From Strongylocentrotus droebachiensis (Eukaryota; Echinodermata; Echinoidea; Camarodonta; Strongylocentrotidae), in NCBI GenBank assembly GCA_035222895.1, contig JAVYIG010002749.1, positions 124,001-188,000 of the forward strand: a DNA stretch of 64,000 nt, given 5' to 3'. The notes beneath the pieces were generated by a model. The model saw only the letters and a list, made by a program, of their open reading frames with translations, did no database searches and was not told the origin of the DNA. Below, in pieces: positions 46,125 to 58,020 of the stretch. Both the position numbers and the translations under genes were made by a program. The first letter of the stretch is position 1. Every line of letters starts with the position of its first letter.

Positions 46125-46131
46125 TATAAAA
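46125..46131 (+). promoter_or_regulatory. TATA-like box in the 5' LTR
   Basis: TATAAAA at 46125-46131, upstream of the first minisatellite; an AATAAA follows at 46485-46490. The spacing is compatible with U3-R organisation. The same sites recur in the 3' LTR at +4804. Confidence 0.45.
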
Positions 46132-46153
46132 CCCCCATCCCCTGCATGAAATC

Positions 46154-46292
46154 CTCACTTGGAACCCCCTCACTTGGAACCACCTCACTTGGAACCCCCT
46201 CACTTGGAACCCCCTCACTTGGAACCCCCCTCACTTGGAACCCCCTCACTTGGAAACCCCCACCTGGAACGTCCCCACCCGGAACCTTTCTC
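46154..46292 (+). repeat. CTCACTTGGAACCCC minisatellite in the LTR
   Basis: About nine units of 13-16 bp (ctcacttggaacccc and variants), producing a spurious Ser-Leu-Gly-Thr-Pro repeat frame. Repeated at 50958-51096 in the other LTR. Confidence 0.85.
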
Positions 46293-46512
46293 CTTCTAAT
46301 CCATCTCTAACTCATCAGTGCTTCAACTTCAAATATCCAGTATACAATATACTTCAAGATTTGGACTTTGGAGAATTCGAATAACAGGTTGAGCAAGTTC
46401 TGAAATACACCTTCCGTATTTTAAAGTCAACTCGATGCCAACTCCAGCTCCAGTCATTTGGGAAAGTGTCTGTTAAATCAACATAATAAAGAACTGTATC
46501 CAGTTTAGTCCA

Positions 46513-46760
46513 AAGTCACGTCCAGCTTTATTCCCGTACCCGTCAGCTTCCAGTCCCGCCAAGTCAAGTTCTCCAAGTCACGTCCAGCTTCGTTCCCGCC
46601 AATTCCCGTCCAGCTTCCAGTCCCGCCAAGTCAAGTTTCTCCAAGTCACGTCCAGCTTCGTTCCCGCCAATTCCCGTCCAGCTTCCAGTCCCGCCAAGTC
46701 AAGTTTCTCCAAGTCTCGTCCAAGTTCGTCCCAGTCGCATCCCGTTCCAAGTCAAGTCCT
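46513..46760 (+). repeat. ~65-bp minisatellite in the LTR
   Basis: Three units built from aagtcacgtccagctt, ttcccgccaattcccgtcc and cagtcccgccaagtcaag. Repeated at +4804 in the 3' LTR. Confidence 0.8.
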
Positions 46761-47227
46761 TGATCGAAATATCAGCGAGCTAAGTGGCCATAATTACTAA
46801 CTTCATTTCCATTAACCTATCCCTTCCCTTCCCCATTAGACTGTAACTAATTAAGTAAGAATTAAGTCGCCCTTTAACTCTTAAGAATACTTTGCAATTA
46901 TATTTATTGCAACATTTATATATAAATTGTATTATTTCTATTATTCTGATTTGATGGATGAGATTTGTCATTCATATTAATTAAATTATTACCAAGTGAC
47001 ATCGTAATTCAAATCGTGTCCAAGCACTTTATTTCTGGATTTGTCTCTTTGTATTTTATATTTTAATAATATAATATCATACACTGATACAGTGGTCTAT
47101 TTGAGACTAACCCCACCCCCGAGTGAAAGTCATATAGCTAGCGGACCAATACAAAAACCTGATTTCACTCGGAGCTCGATTCTATTATTTCATCATAATA
47201 GAAGACGGCGTGGCGTGGCCGTTAGAC

Positions 47228-47272
47228 GGAACCCACGACCTTCGCGTTATCAGCACGAATGCTCTAGTAGGA
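47228..47272 (-). other. Antisense tRNA-like segment at the primer-binding position
   Basis: The reverse strand reads ctagagca, then tcgtg-ctgataa-cgcga (a 5-bp anticodon stem with 7-nt loop, anticodon GAT, Ile), then aggtc and gtgggttcc (variable loop and start of T-arm). The acceptor stem and D-loop are missing, so it is not a tRNA gene. It begins one base after the 5' LTR. Confidence 0.55.
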
Positions 47273-50189
47273 TTTTGGTTTTAAATATTTCAACAAAAAG
47301 CTGTAACGCTCCCAAAATAATTTTATAAAAGACAGGTTAGATGCCAAGTCCCTGTCAGTAAAAGTGCTTGTATATGTAGTGCTTCTAGTTGTGTAGAGAG
47401 TTGATCAATTTCACACTTTTTCCTTGTTTGTAAAGTAGCCATGAGCATAATGAGTTACATTTTTCTTTTTATGTTGGTGTCTGTGAATCTGTTTGGCATG
47501 CCTCTGGTTGATAAACATTGTTGTCAGCTGTGTGAGTGTGGAGGAGATAATGACAATGAAAAAGATGATATCATAGTTGACAGGTGTATTTTGAAGAACT
47601 TAAAACGTTCTGTATTTCCAAGCCGAGCTAAAATTAAGATTTGAAATGTCCCCATTCGGCTAGATTTTAACGAGCACTGACCTATCCTTTTTTTTCTTTT
47701 GCTTTTGATTTATTTAAGGTAATTTAAATATGTTGTGGTAACATTATGGCAATTCAAAAAGTTTTAAAGTACAATGATATATTTGTCCCCTTGTAAGTAA
47801 CGTGTAAGTTTTTTTTTTAAAAACCCGAGTAATTCATCATAGTATATTGTCAGAGATCAGGGATTTTTAATTGTGTCAGGGAGAAGGAATTATTGTTTTA
47901 AGTTGCGCAAATTAATTTAGTTTCGAGGAGTTCAGGAGGACACTCGCTCTGACTTATTTATATTTTAAGTTGATAGGAAGAAGTATTTTTAGTGAACACA
48001 TGATAGTTTGCTACTACTAAATTAAAGATTTTGGGTATTGTTGTGATTAAGGTAATCATAGGTAATGAGACAGAAAGTATAAGAGGACTTAGAAAGGTGG
48101 ACCTAATAAAGATGTGCGAGAAGATTTTCATTAAATTAGATGTAGCATTTAAGTTACAGTTAGGGTGGAGTTCAAGGAACTTCCACGTATTCCCCATATC
48201 AATAGCTCATTGCTGGCTTAGTTTCTCACCGAAATAAGTCGTAAATAGGCATGATGCAGATAAGGTAGGAGTAGACTGTTTTAAAGTAGTTTAGTATTGG
48301 AGATCATCATGTTGCGGTTAGTCTAAAAGAAAGATAACCTTGCGCATGGATGAGTTTTTTTTGTTTTGTTAGTATTTTCTTGAGGAAAATATTGAGATGC
48401 TGCCCTTGTAGGAGCGTCCGGGTCGTATATATTTTTTATGTGTAGTTGAAAGTCTGATCGGATGTTTTAAAGTGGTCCACTTTTGCTTTGCCTTTTGTGC
48501 TTAAACTTCTAGCCTGCTAGTTGCTGATATCACACATTTATGGGATATAGAATATTTCTTTATTTTTTCCTTTCTTGGAATTATTTTTTTTTGAGAGTAA
48601 AACTTAAGTATTTTTGTTTTGAAAAATTGTTCGATATGAACTTTCGTAGAAATTGTGCGATAAGAGAAATTTTGATAGAAAATAGAAGATTTAATTTGCC
48701 ATTTTGTTAGTTCAGCATAATTATGCAACTGTTAATTTTGTTTTAATTGTTTATAATGCCCCATAAAACGGTAGGGCAAACAGTGCTCATAATGATGTGT
48801 CGAGCCAGATTGATTTATGCGCATAATTTTGCACAGGCGATTGGTTTGTTTTAATTTAAAACGATATTTAAGAGTTAAGTGAAGACAGTCAGTAATTAAG
48901 AGGTATAAGTATTTGAGATGTTTCCATTAAATATGAGGTTTATTGGGACAGAATTTGTTTATTTTGTATTCCATGGTTAGTGACCATTAGCTTGGCTTTA
49001 TTGCAAGCTCTAGTCTAGGCACTGAACTGACATGTATGCATCGGATCGGAAAGCATGATAAAACCCTATAGTGTTTGTGGAAATTGCCCGACACGAGTTG
49101 CTTAATTTTTAAATTTTGTTTGAAATAAATGTAGACAATGATTTCAATTTTATTATTATTGGAGGAAAGATAGGATGTCGGAGCATCATTAGGGATAGTT
49201 TGGAGGGAAGCGTCACTCGCACTTAATCGCTTGTGCATGCAACCTAGTATGTCGAGAAGGCATGTATTGGAGTACATGTACAATTAAGTAAATGAGTGGT
49301 GATAATTTTTGTTGATGTTCTTTTTGTTAATGATGATGAAGTGGAAGGTGATGTTACCCCATCCCCTACCCATCCGTGTGAGTAGCATTAGGCCGCCTCA
49401 ATAGAGGAGGACTGTCCACCGAGACAGTCGCAAAGATGCCCGCTCCCACCGGATAAGCTTATCTATCATAGTCAAATTTTGCAACAAGTTTCCAACAATG
49501 TGTTTAGACGTTATGTTTTGGTGTGGAATTGTGTTGCTGCTTTGGGTGAAAAAGGTGTTGTTGTTGTCCTCACTTAGATTCTAGTGTGTGCCAAGAGGTT
49601 ATCACTTTAATTTTATGTGGAGGTTAAGATGTTTTAGTTTAGTTACTTTTATTTGAGACGTTTGGTTGATTGGTAGGGAAGAAATAGTAAATAAATTGTA
49701 GTTCTTATTATACATTGTGTATCTTTGCACTAATAGATACAGTCATAAATGATGTATATTATGATATATTGTACTCTGATACAATATCGCTTGATTTAAT
49801 TTTGTTTGGGAATCTGAGGATATACCGACATGATATTATTTTGTGTAATTATTTGCATTCTAGACATGCATTTGATTTATTTTAAGTTCGCACTGACATT
49901 TTTTCTATAGATGGATTTGTAAAGATGGAGTTTAATCTCTGTTGTTATGTAATAGGACATGACTTGTGTACATGTACATAGGATACTTTGGTCATAAAGT
50001 ATAATTGTGTTATATGCTATTGCCTTCATATCTTGTATATGAGCGCAGTAGGCATCAATTGAGTGTTGTAGTAGTATTTTAGATGTCATTTGGTAAACCA
50101 TAAGTATAGGAAAGACAGTTGTACTTAAGTTGAGGTGTGTTCTTTTATATTCCATTTTTGGGAATGGCGAGGTCGCCATTCACGTGGCC

Positions 50190-50199
50190 AAGGGGAAGA
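50190..50199 (+). promoter_or_regulatory. Polypurine tract before the 3' LTR
   Basis: AAGGGGAAGA directly abuts the TGTAG start of the 3' LTR, the expected plus-strand priming site. Confidence 0.75.
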
Positions 50200-50237
50200 T
50201 GTAGCGAAGTAGAGATATCTCCCTTTAAACCAGATAA

Positions 50238-50279
<42 letters not shown>

Positions 50280-52030
50280 TTCATCATCCTCTCTACTGGA
50301 GGTCAACAAACTATAGTAAGATGTAACCTGGTCATTTCCACTTGTCCAAATATTCCAAGAATAGGATGTTTGTAGATAATGAGAATGCCCCTTATGTTAT
50401 TAGAGTTTAGGTCCTCTCACATGAATGAAAACTTAGGATTAAATCTGTTCACATAGAAAAGGTACATGACCTATAGTAGACAAAGCCCCTATTCAACCAG
50501 TGTTGCCAAAACTTAAGACTTAGATTTATTTACCCCAAGATTAGAAACACAGGGAGAGGAAGTTAATGTTGACAATCTTTGATGATAAGCAAACATATAA
50601 ATTGTCCTTCTGCCTCTGCGAATACCAGTTTGGGCTGGAAGACAAAGCATTTGTTTTCTTGGAAAAGGAGTTGGGTCAGCGCAGGAAGTAGTAGCAGGGA
50701 TATACCCAACTGTCCAATGAGCCTTTGTCTTTTCTACTCCTTCCCCTTATTTTTGCTTTAGCCCAATCAGAATGTTAGGATAAATTGTTCAGGACGACTG
50801 TTCGAGTGTCCATCAAGTGTTATGCCCGCCCAGTCACCTACTGTAATTATAACGAAATAGTGAAGTTTAGTGTAAGAGTATTTTGTAGGAGGAGATCTCA
50901 GAATCGAGATTGTGAATATGTAATTAGGTATAAAACCCCCATCCCCTGCATGAAATCCTCACTTGGAACCCCCTCACTTGGAACCACCTCACTTGGAACC
51001 CCCTCACTTGGAACCCCCTCACTTGGAACCCCCCTCACTTGGAACCCCCTCACTTGGAAACCCCCACCTGGAACGTCCCCACCCGGAACCTTTCTCCTTC
51101 TAATCCATCTCTAACTCATCAGTGCTTCAACTTCAAATATCCAGTATACAATATACTTCAAGATTTGGACTTTGGAGAATTCGAATAACAGGTTGAGCAA
51201 GTTCTGAAATACACCTTCCGTATTTTAAAGTCAACTCGATGCCAACTCCAGCTCCAGTCATTTGGGAAAGTGTCTGTTAAATCAACATAATAAAGAACTG
51301 TATCCAGTTTAGTCCAAAGTCACGTCCAGCTTTATTCCCGTACCCGTCAGCTTCCAGTCCCGCCAAGTCAAGTTCTCCAAGTCACGTCCAGCTTCGTTCC
51401 CGCCAATTCCCGTCCAGCTTCCAGTCCCGCCAAGTCAAGTTTCTCCAAGTCACGTCCAGCTTCGTTCCCGCCAATTCCCGTCCAGCTTCCAGTCCCGCCA
51501 AGTCAAGTTTCTCCAAGTCTCGTCCAAGTTCGTCCCAGTCGCATCCCGTTCCAAGTCAAGTCCTTGATCGAAATATCAGCGAGCTAAGTGGCCATAATTA
51601 CTAACTTCATTTCCATTAACCTATCCCTTCCCTTCCCCATTAGACTGTAACTAATTAAGTAAGAATTAAGTCGCCCTTTAACTCTTAAGAATACTTTGCA
51701 ATTATATTTATTGCAACATTTATATATAAATTGTATTATTTCTATTATTCTGATTTGATGGATGAGATTTGTCATTCATATTAATTAAATTATTACCAAG
51801 TGACATCGTAATTCAAATCGTGTCCAAGCACTTTATTTCTGGATTTGTCTCTTTGTATTTTATATTTTAATAATATAATATCATACACTGATACAGTGGT
51901 CTATTTGAGACTAACCCCACCCCCGAGTGAAAGTCATATAGCTAGCGGACCAATACAAAAACCTGATTTCACTCGGAGCTCGATTCTATTATTTCATCAT
52001 AATAGAAGACGGCGTGGCGTGGCCGTTAGA
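50200..52030 (+). repeat. 3' LTR (1831 bp)
   Basis: Copy of 45396-47226 with no difference noticed by eye. Followed by CTTA (52031-52034), matching the CTTA before the 5' LTR. Confidence 0.88.
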
Positions 52031-53345
52031 CTTAGTTGTAGGACAAATCGGACATGCCCGCAATGCGTCATCAAGCCACGTGACCGTATTACCTTTTTAG
52101 AGAGGCGTAGCCCAGCAAGCGTGAGATCTGTGAAAAATGGATGGTTATTATCATTTTTTGGTCAATTTATTAGAGATTTTCTGAAAAATCAGAGGCTGGG
52201 ATATTAATAAGTAGAGGTGTCTTCATGTTTTGAAAGGCTATGTTAGTTGGGTTAGAGTGGCCCTTTAAAGGGGCTGTTCGGTATCATGGCCAATACTGGT
52301 GAACGCCATCTACGACTTTTTTGGACAACTCCACGTTAACGAATGGACCTGATGACCTGGGTCAGCACGTGCTAGAGTTCCTATCAGATGAAAGAAAATC
52401 TGTCTATTTTCAAGGCGACGCGACCTATTTAACCCAAGCAACTTTGAGTTGAAGATCGTGAATGACTTACAATTATAACGGTGATAAGGTAGATATTAAG
52501 ACCTGTTACCTGAATACGATCATTTAAAGTCATGACCATAAGAGTTATTAAAGGGAGTGGATCGCCAGTTTCCATGTGCAGAAGGCCATAATTCGCTGAC
52601 ACCAGACTTGGTGGAAATACCATTAATGGGGGTACAAATTTGCACACAGCAAACCCATAGTCCAGTCAAGAATTACCCCCTAATCTCTCGGAGAGCTCGA
52701 GAGTCTTCGGGCAAATCAAAGCATTACATAAGGTCCAATGGTCATAAAACTCAAGGCTAACCCTGGTGATTGACAACACCTGTTATTGGGTAAACACCCG
52801 AACGGTGTCGAATTCCCCATGAGAGCCGACTACTCGGTGACTTTAAAACATGTAACGCACGGGCACTGATGTACAGATGACACGGAGCAATATTCCTTTT
52901 GTTGAATTTCGACCATGTTTCATTAATTAGTTGTCCACATAACAAAAACGCGGGGAAATGAGTTGTGACTAGATGCTCGTTATATCAAAGAGATACCAGC
53001 AATCTCTTTGGTTATACCAGGCAATATTAATTAAGTGTAAGGTATGGACTGTAAAGGAACTATTTATAATGTATTACCACGAATCTACTTGACATATTGG
53101 AGTCACAAGCGAGTATATGTTTTTGAATAAAGGTAATCTGATTGGTAGTTTACTGGTTGAAAACTGTTTGTTGCACAATCAATTTATTAACATTATTATT
53201 GTTATAATTAAGTATCGTTCTGTGTGTAATTTTGGAACAATTACTGATTTGTATTCAGTTGTTTTAATTTGTATATTTTATTATTAATTCAGGTTTTTTT
53301 AATCTGCACGATTCGTGAAATAAAACATCAAAACACAGCACAAGG

Positions 53346-54674
53346 AATGGCGTGGAAAATTGTAAAGAATCACTATCCACCCAATTTTCGAAATTTCCCA
53401 AAACTTTGTATTACCTTTAATGTAACCCACTAATATCACAAGGTTGGGGGTGAAATAACTTTAAGATATATGTAAATGTTACATTTGACAATTATATACA
53501 GATACAAAATCGCAAATCATATAACGTAGACAAAATATAACATAAAAACCTCAAACTCGAGCTGTTACCCTTCAAGACATTATTGATTATATGATGTATG
53601 TTATCCTCCCACGGATATAAAAGGAACGAGAAGGCTCTCATATTACTTTTTACATTGACCAGAAATAATTGATCAAGGAACTCGGGGAGCAATGCCATGG
53701 AGATGATAGCCAGGACCAATAACGATTATTGAATATAGAGGAGTGCTAATTTATTATGCAAACATTTCAATTACGGTATGACACATTTTAATGACGTCGT
53801 TTTGTCTCACTAGTATTGCGGTCGCGACTGTTTCTATATTGGTGTTTTTGTTGTTCATGACTCTATCTATAAATCGAATTTGTTTTCCATTCTGTTTTCA
53901 GACTATATCTCAACTCCCCTCTTCTCTCTGTCTCTCTCTCTCTCTACCAAGCCCCCATTAAATCCCACCACTTCTACCCTCTCTCCCTCTTTCTCAATCT
54001 CTTACTCCATCTCTTATTCATTTCATTCAGTAATCTCTTAAATAAAGACATAGTATATTTTGGTTTAGGGAGATAAGAGAGAAGAGGGGCGATGGGATAT
54101 AGTGTGAAAATTGAAGGGAAAACGAAATCGATTCAAAAATAGGGTCATGAACAAACTAAATTACCGAAATAGAAACAGTCGAGACCTCAATTTTAACGAG
54201 ACAACCGACTTTATCAGAATGTCTCATACCGTATACTGAGATGTTTACATCATGAATTAACACTCCTGTAAATTCAATGGGCGTTATCGATCCTGGGGCG
54301 TGTTTCACAAAGATCCTAAGTTGAACTTAACTCTAAGTTGGACTTAAAAATTATGGAGAGCCATTTGTAGCCTTAAAATAAAATAATTCAAAAGCGAAAA
54401 TTCAAGTATTTAGACTTTTTATAAATTCCAAATCAAGAACATGAAATCTCCTTGATAGTAGATATATCAATGATTTGTATCAACAGTTTATTGCCTTTTA
54501 AAATAAATTTTACAAAATATTTGCATAGATGCCAACGGCTTTCCATAATTGTTAAGTCCAACTTAGAGTTAAGTTCAACTGAGGATCTTTGTCAAACACC
54601 CCCCTGGCATCCGTCTCCAATGTCTGATGAAGTCTTTTCAAAGGATGATGTTATTTTCTGGTCCATTGGAAAAG
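53346..54674. other. Loop of the giant palindrome
   Basis: Does not pair with itself at large scale. It contains an end fragment of the 496-bp TTAA MITE (53353-53416, TTAA at 53417-53420), a TC/CT-rich patch (53918-53945) and a MITE (54295-54605). No gene seen. Confidence 0.6.
54295..54605. mobile_element. MITE with ~50-bp inverted termini
   Basis: caaagatcctaagttgaact at 54308 and ctctaagttggactta (to 54346) are inverted at 54553-54605 with few mismatches. About 311 bp; target duplication not clear. Confidence 0.8.
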
Positions 54675-56149
54675 TCCTTGTGCTGTGGTTTGATATTTTA
54701 TTTCACGACTTGTGCAGATTACAAAAACCTGAATTAATAATGATGACAATAAAAAGGTAAAACAACTGAATAGAAATTAGGACTTGTTCGAAAAACACAC
54801 GCAGAATGATAATAAAAATAATGATAATGATATAAATAATAGTAACAAATTGATTATGTAAAAAGTTTGCAACCAGTAAACTACCAACCAGTTGACCTTC
54901 ATTCAAAACATATACTCGTTTCCGACTCTAAGATACAGATTATAACAATATGTTCTCAAGTAGATTTGTGAAAATAAACGATCTAACAGTTTGTTTGCAA
55001 TCCATTCATAAATACTTAATTAATATTGCCTGAAAATAACAAGCATCTAGTCACAACTCATGATAGGAAACATGGTCAAACTGCAACAAAAGGAACTGTG
55101 TTCCGTGTTGTCTGTCCATCAGTTCCCGTGCGTTACGTACATGTCATGACTATTACTTTAAATGATCATATTCAGGTGACAGGTCTTTAATATGCCCCTT
55201 CTCATCGTCATAATTGTAAGTCATCCACGATCTTCATCTCGGACTTGTGTGGGTTGAATAGCTCACGTCGCCTTGAAAATAGACGGATGTTCTTTCATCT
55301 GTCAAGGAACCATTTATCCTCTCTCAAAAAATAAACGTTTTACGAACAGGTAAATTCCATCGAATATTCCTAGTAAGTCATTTCCCTGGTGGGCGAGATT
55401 TTGTTTGCGTCCAGATTTCTTGTAGACTTACCTCAAATAAAAGCTCTATGAGAATGCAATTACGACGACAAGAAAAGGTAATGCTATATTCTCATTTACC
55501 GTTTGAGAAGAATGGCCGACTTAGATTGTTAAACTGAATTTCTTGAAGATCAAACGGTTTCGTCGATATATTTCGCATCGAATCTGCTTTAATAAACAAA
55601 ATTAAAAATAGATTGCGTTTATTGGAGAATTCGATTCTTCAACACGACTGTGACATTTTGCATCAACTCATGAAAGCGTGTTCTGAAAGGGATGACATTA
55701 CTCAATATTTGATGAATGCGTTTACGCAGCATTAGGTGTATATTGTGTAAAGCAGTTGGAACTCATCTTTCGCTTGCTTCAGACTGCGTCAACAGATGAT
55801 ATTTATATTATTCCGTCCTACGCACGCTATGTGCTTTCAAAGAGTTTCCAAAGAGCTCCAGCAACCGCTCATCAGTGCACAGTGAATTGTAATGATCTCC
55901 CGTGCCTTTTGTCAGGATCAACCTTTTTGAGCTCCTACTGTTAGGGATCAGACATAATATTCAGCTCCTACTACTACTAGCGTCTCTGTGCCATCTATAT
56001 GTTGTCATCCATGTGTTTTTCGTAATGATAATTATTATTACTCCAGGATTCAGCTGTGGCAAACATCTTCAACGCAGTTCATTGGTCCACCGTGTATTTA
56101 AAAAAAAAATTGTATCAGCACACATTGCACTTCCAGCACAATCCTAGCT

Positions 56150-56345
56150 GGTACACCTAACTACATCACCTGGGTCCTGCGCGGCAAATGTAGACAACGG
56201 CCTTACCACAGGCAGTACGTGCTGTGCTCTGCGGTGACAGGTGTTGGAACCCGTACTTGTTGATGTAGATTGATGTCATGTCAAAGGACAAAAGCCAATA
56301 GTGCTGTGACAGATATTCAAACCAAGTATGCTGGTCCTCCGCAGT
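56150..56345 (-). mobile_element. tRNA-derived SINE, mirrored copy in the right arm
   Basis: Inverse of the left-arm SINE (43559-43800). On the minus strand gttacagaactgc, ttggtttgaatatctgtcac and the B box in decayed form are visible. It arose by inversion of the arm, not by independent insertion. Confidence 0.6.
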
Positions 56346-57814
56346 TCTGTAACGTATTTACTAGGCAGCTCTACATGTTGAGGAGTCGGTTCATCGTGGT
56401 TGAATCTTCTTCGATAAGTTAAAGCTATCTTCAGTAACACCGATAAAGTTCGACTAAAAACCATAACAATTCGCATCAATCCTTGGTCATTCGGGCTAAT
56501 GTAGTTATTCTTCGGTCTGTCGCACTTCTGTTGTCGGTCTCGTTGGTGTGACAGTGGAATCGCAAAACATCATGATCAAGGCGCAACGTCTGTCTCAGTG
56601 TTGATTCCTTGACGACTGCACAAGCCGTATGTTAAGAACTGCTTGCGGATTCAAAGACTTCTTAGACCCTCATGGAATTGACCACGTAATAATAAGGTTC
56701 GAAATATTTTCCATTTTGTCCAACTGTTGCAGCTATCTAGCTTGTCTGGCGGATCAAGGCACAACGCAACGCCTGCCACAGCAAAGATGTTCTTCATGTT
56801 TGCACCGATCGTATGAAGTGCTTGAGGATTCAAATCTTCATGGACCCTAATGGAATAGACTACGTCCGATTGTGTTCGGAATCATTCCTGGCTGTGATAT
56901 GCCATTCATGTTGCAACTATCTTTTTTTCCCTGGCAGATCGAGCTAAAAATAAAACGTCAGTCATGGTTATAATCGTACACTTAATTTCATCGATGTGTT
57001 TAACATCTAATAATTTGTGCGTGAAGATTCAAAAAATTAAGGGCCGTCAAGGAATTCACCACGTTAAATGGACACGTTGCCTAACCATTGATCGTTAATG
57101 GGAAATGTAACATGTTAGATGCGTCACGTCGATATTTTCCCACTCTTTTCTCTATTCTACTACATTTATATTTCCCATTAGACGTGAAGAATAAACATGA
57201 TAATGTGCAGTCAGAAGACCCTAACCGAAATTGTCTCAAAGGACGTACATTATCACGAGTGAGGTTGTTATGTTGTCATCACAATTTCTTCAGTGATATT
57301 TAAAGTGAGACGTGCATTTTGTTGTTTCTAGAGGTGGAAAGAAACATTGACAGATGAAATCCGAAATATAAGTTGCTTTCCTAAAACACGGTTGTAGGGC
57401 TTTTCGATTGGAACTGGAGGACATTCTTGCGTTATGGACCCGAAATGATGAGGGAGAGGTATTATGTAAGGTGCAATTCCACTGGATACAAGGCGCCGTC
57501 ATTTGATTTCCATCAATAACCCTTTATGCATTTGAGTTTGATGCTTTGCATTCCCGTTTCCCTGTATACCCTAACACGAACCAAGTTCCGCAATACAGTG
57601 TTCTAGGCTACTCATCGCTTTTTCAATTGAGAAATTGTTCCTCTTTCATTGTAAAATGGCGTCATTTCGCAAAGTATACACAAGTGATTAGTCTAGTGTG
57701 CATTTTAATTTCCTTTGCTTATAAGACAATCATACCATACAATCTAAACCAAGAAGAAAAAGAAAAAAACTGCTGTGTATTTATATGTCAAGTGAAAATG
57801 AAATAGGTTACCTT

Positions 57815-58020
57815 GTGAATTACGCTGTAGTGTGTCGGTTGAATTATTTAAGAAGCAATTTAAAACAAACCTATTTACATTGTAATTAACTGCATTACAT
57901 TTCTATCATATCTTTTGTTGAGTATCAATTAATTGATTAATTTGTTTTGTAAAGCGCTTTGATCAGTTCTAAATTGGATATAGCGCCATAAATGAAACAA
58001 TTTATTATTGTTATTACCCA
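57815..58020 (+). mobile_element. LINE/SINE 3' end
   Basis: A short frame F-K-K-Q-F-K-T-N-L is typical of the last residues of CR1/L2-like ORF2. It is followed by gtaaagcgctttgatc, tagcgccataaatgaa and a ttattattgttatt tail, a common retroposon 3' end in marine invertebrates. Not obvious in the left arm, so it was probably inserted after the palindrome formed. Confidence 0.55.

Larger units (their letters stand above)
45396..47226 (+). repeat. 5' LTR (1831 bp) of a LARD-like retroelement
   Basis: Identical by eye, at constant offset 4804, to 50200-52030. Begins TGTAGCGAAG and ends GGCCGTTAGA. CTTA precedes it (45392-45395) and follows the 3' LTR (52031-52034), a 4-bp target duplication. It contains a C-run/CT microsatellite near its start, two minisatellites, a TATA-like box and AATAAA. 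Confidence 0.88.
47227..50199 (+). mobile_element. Internal region of the LARD-like retroelement, non-coding
   Basis: 2973 bp between the LTRs with no gag, protease, reverse transcriptase, RNase H or integrase motif on either strand, hence non-autonomous. The longest distinctive frame is 67 codons at 47441-47644 with a hydrophobic start (YIFLFMLVSVNLFG), probably chance. It ends in a polypurine tract. Confidence 0.8.
45027..52265. mobile_element. ~600-bp TIR element (TAA target) split by an LTR retroelement
   Basis: AAGGGCCACTCTAACC at 45027 is inverted at the right end (GGTTAGAGTGGCCCTT, 52250-52265). TAA lies on both sides (45024-45026, 52266-52268), as with PIF/Harbinger-type elements. 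The 45392-52034 interval is the later LTR insertion, leaving about 0.6 kb of own sequence without coding capacity. Confidence 0.75.
41585..53345 (+). repeat. Left arm of giant imperfect palindrome (interrupted 45027-52265)
   Basis: The sequence 41585-44775 plus about 52360-53345 recurs inverted in 54675-58586. Anchors seen: TTTTACTTCCGCATTGG (41585) with 58570-58586; cgctcagctctctcaccatg (41864) with 58287-58318; the stretch at 43100-43250 with 56650-56840; gtaaaacgtttttt (44753) with 55333-55360; 52378-52420 with 55275-55320; 52850-52912 with 55073-55137; 53110-53170 with 54850-54925. About 4 kb of arm once insertions are removed. No gene in it. Confidence 0.85.

Noticed and set aside
45775..46310. 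Short frames repeated identically in both LTRs (60 and 109 codons)
   Set aside because: They are LTR sequence. One is the translated CTCACTTGGAACCCC minisatellite; identity between copies reflects recent insertion, not selection.
47228..47272. tRNA-Ile gene
   Set aside because: Only the part from D-stem to T-loop is present; the acceptor stem, D-loop and the 3' side of the T-stem are missing.
45396..52030. Two 1.83-kb copies as an assembly duplication
   Set aside because: Flanking CTTA duplication, TG start, polypurine tract and insertion inside another element favour true LTRs. Perfect identity still leaves a small doubt.
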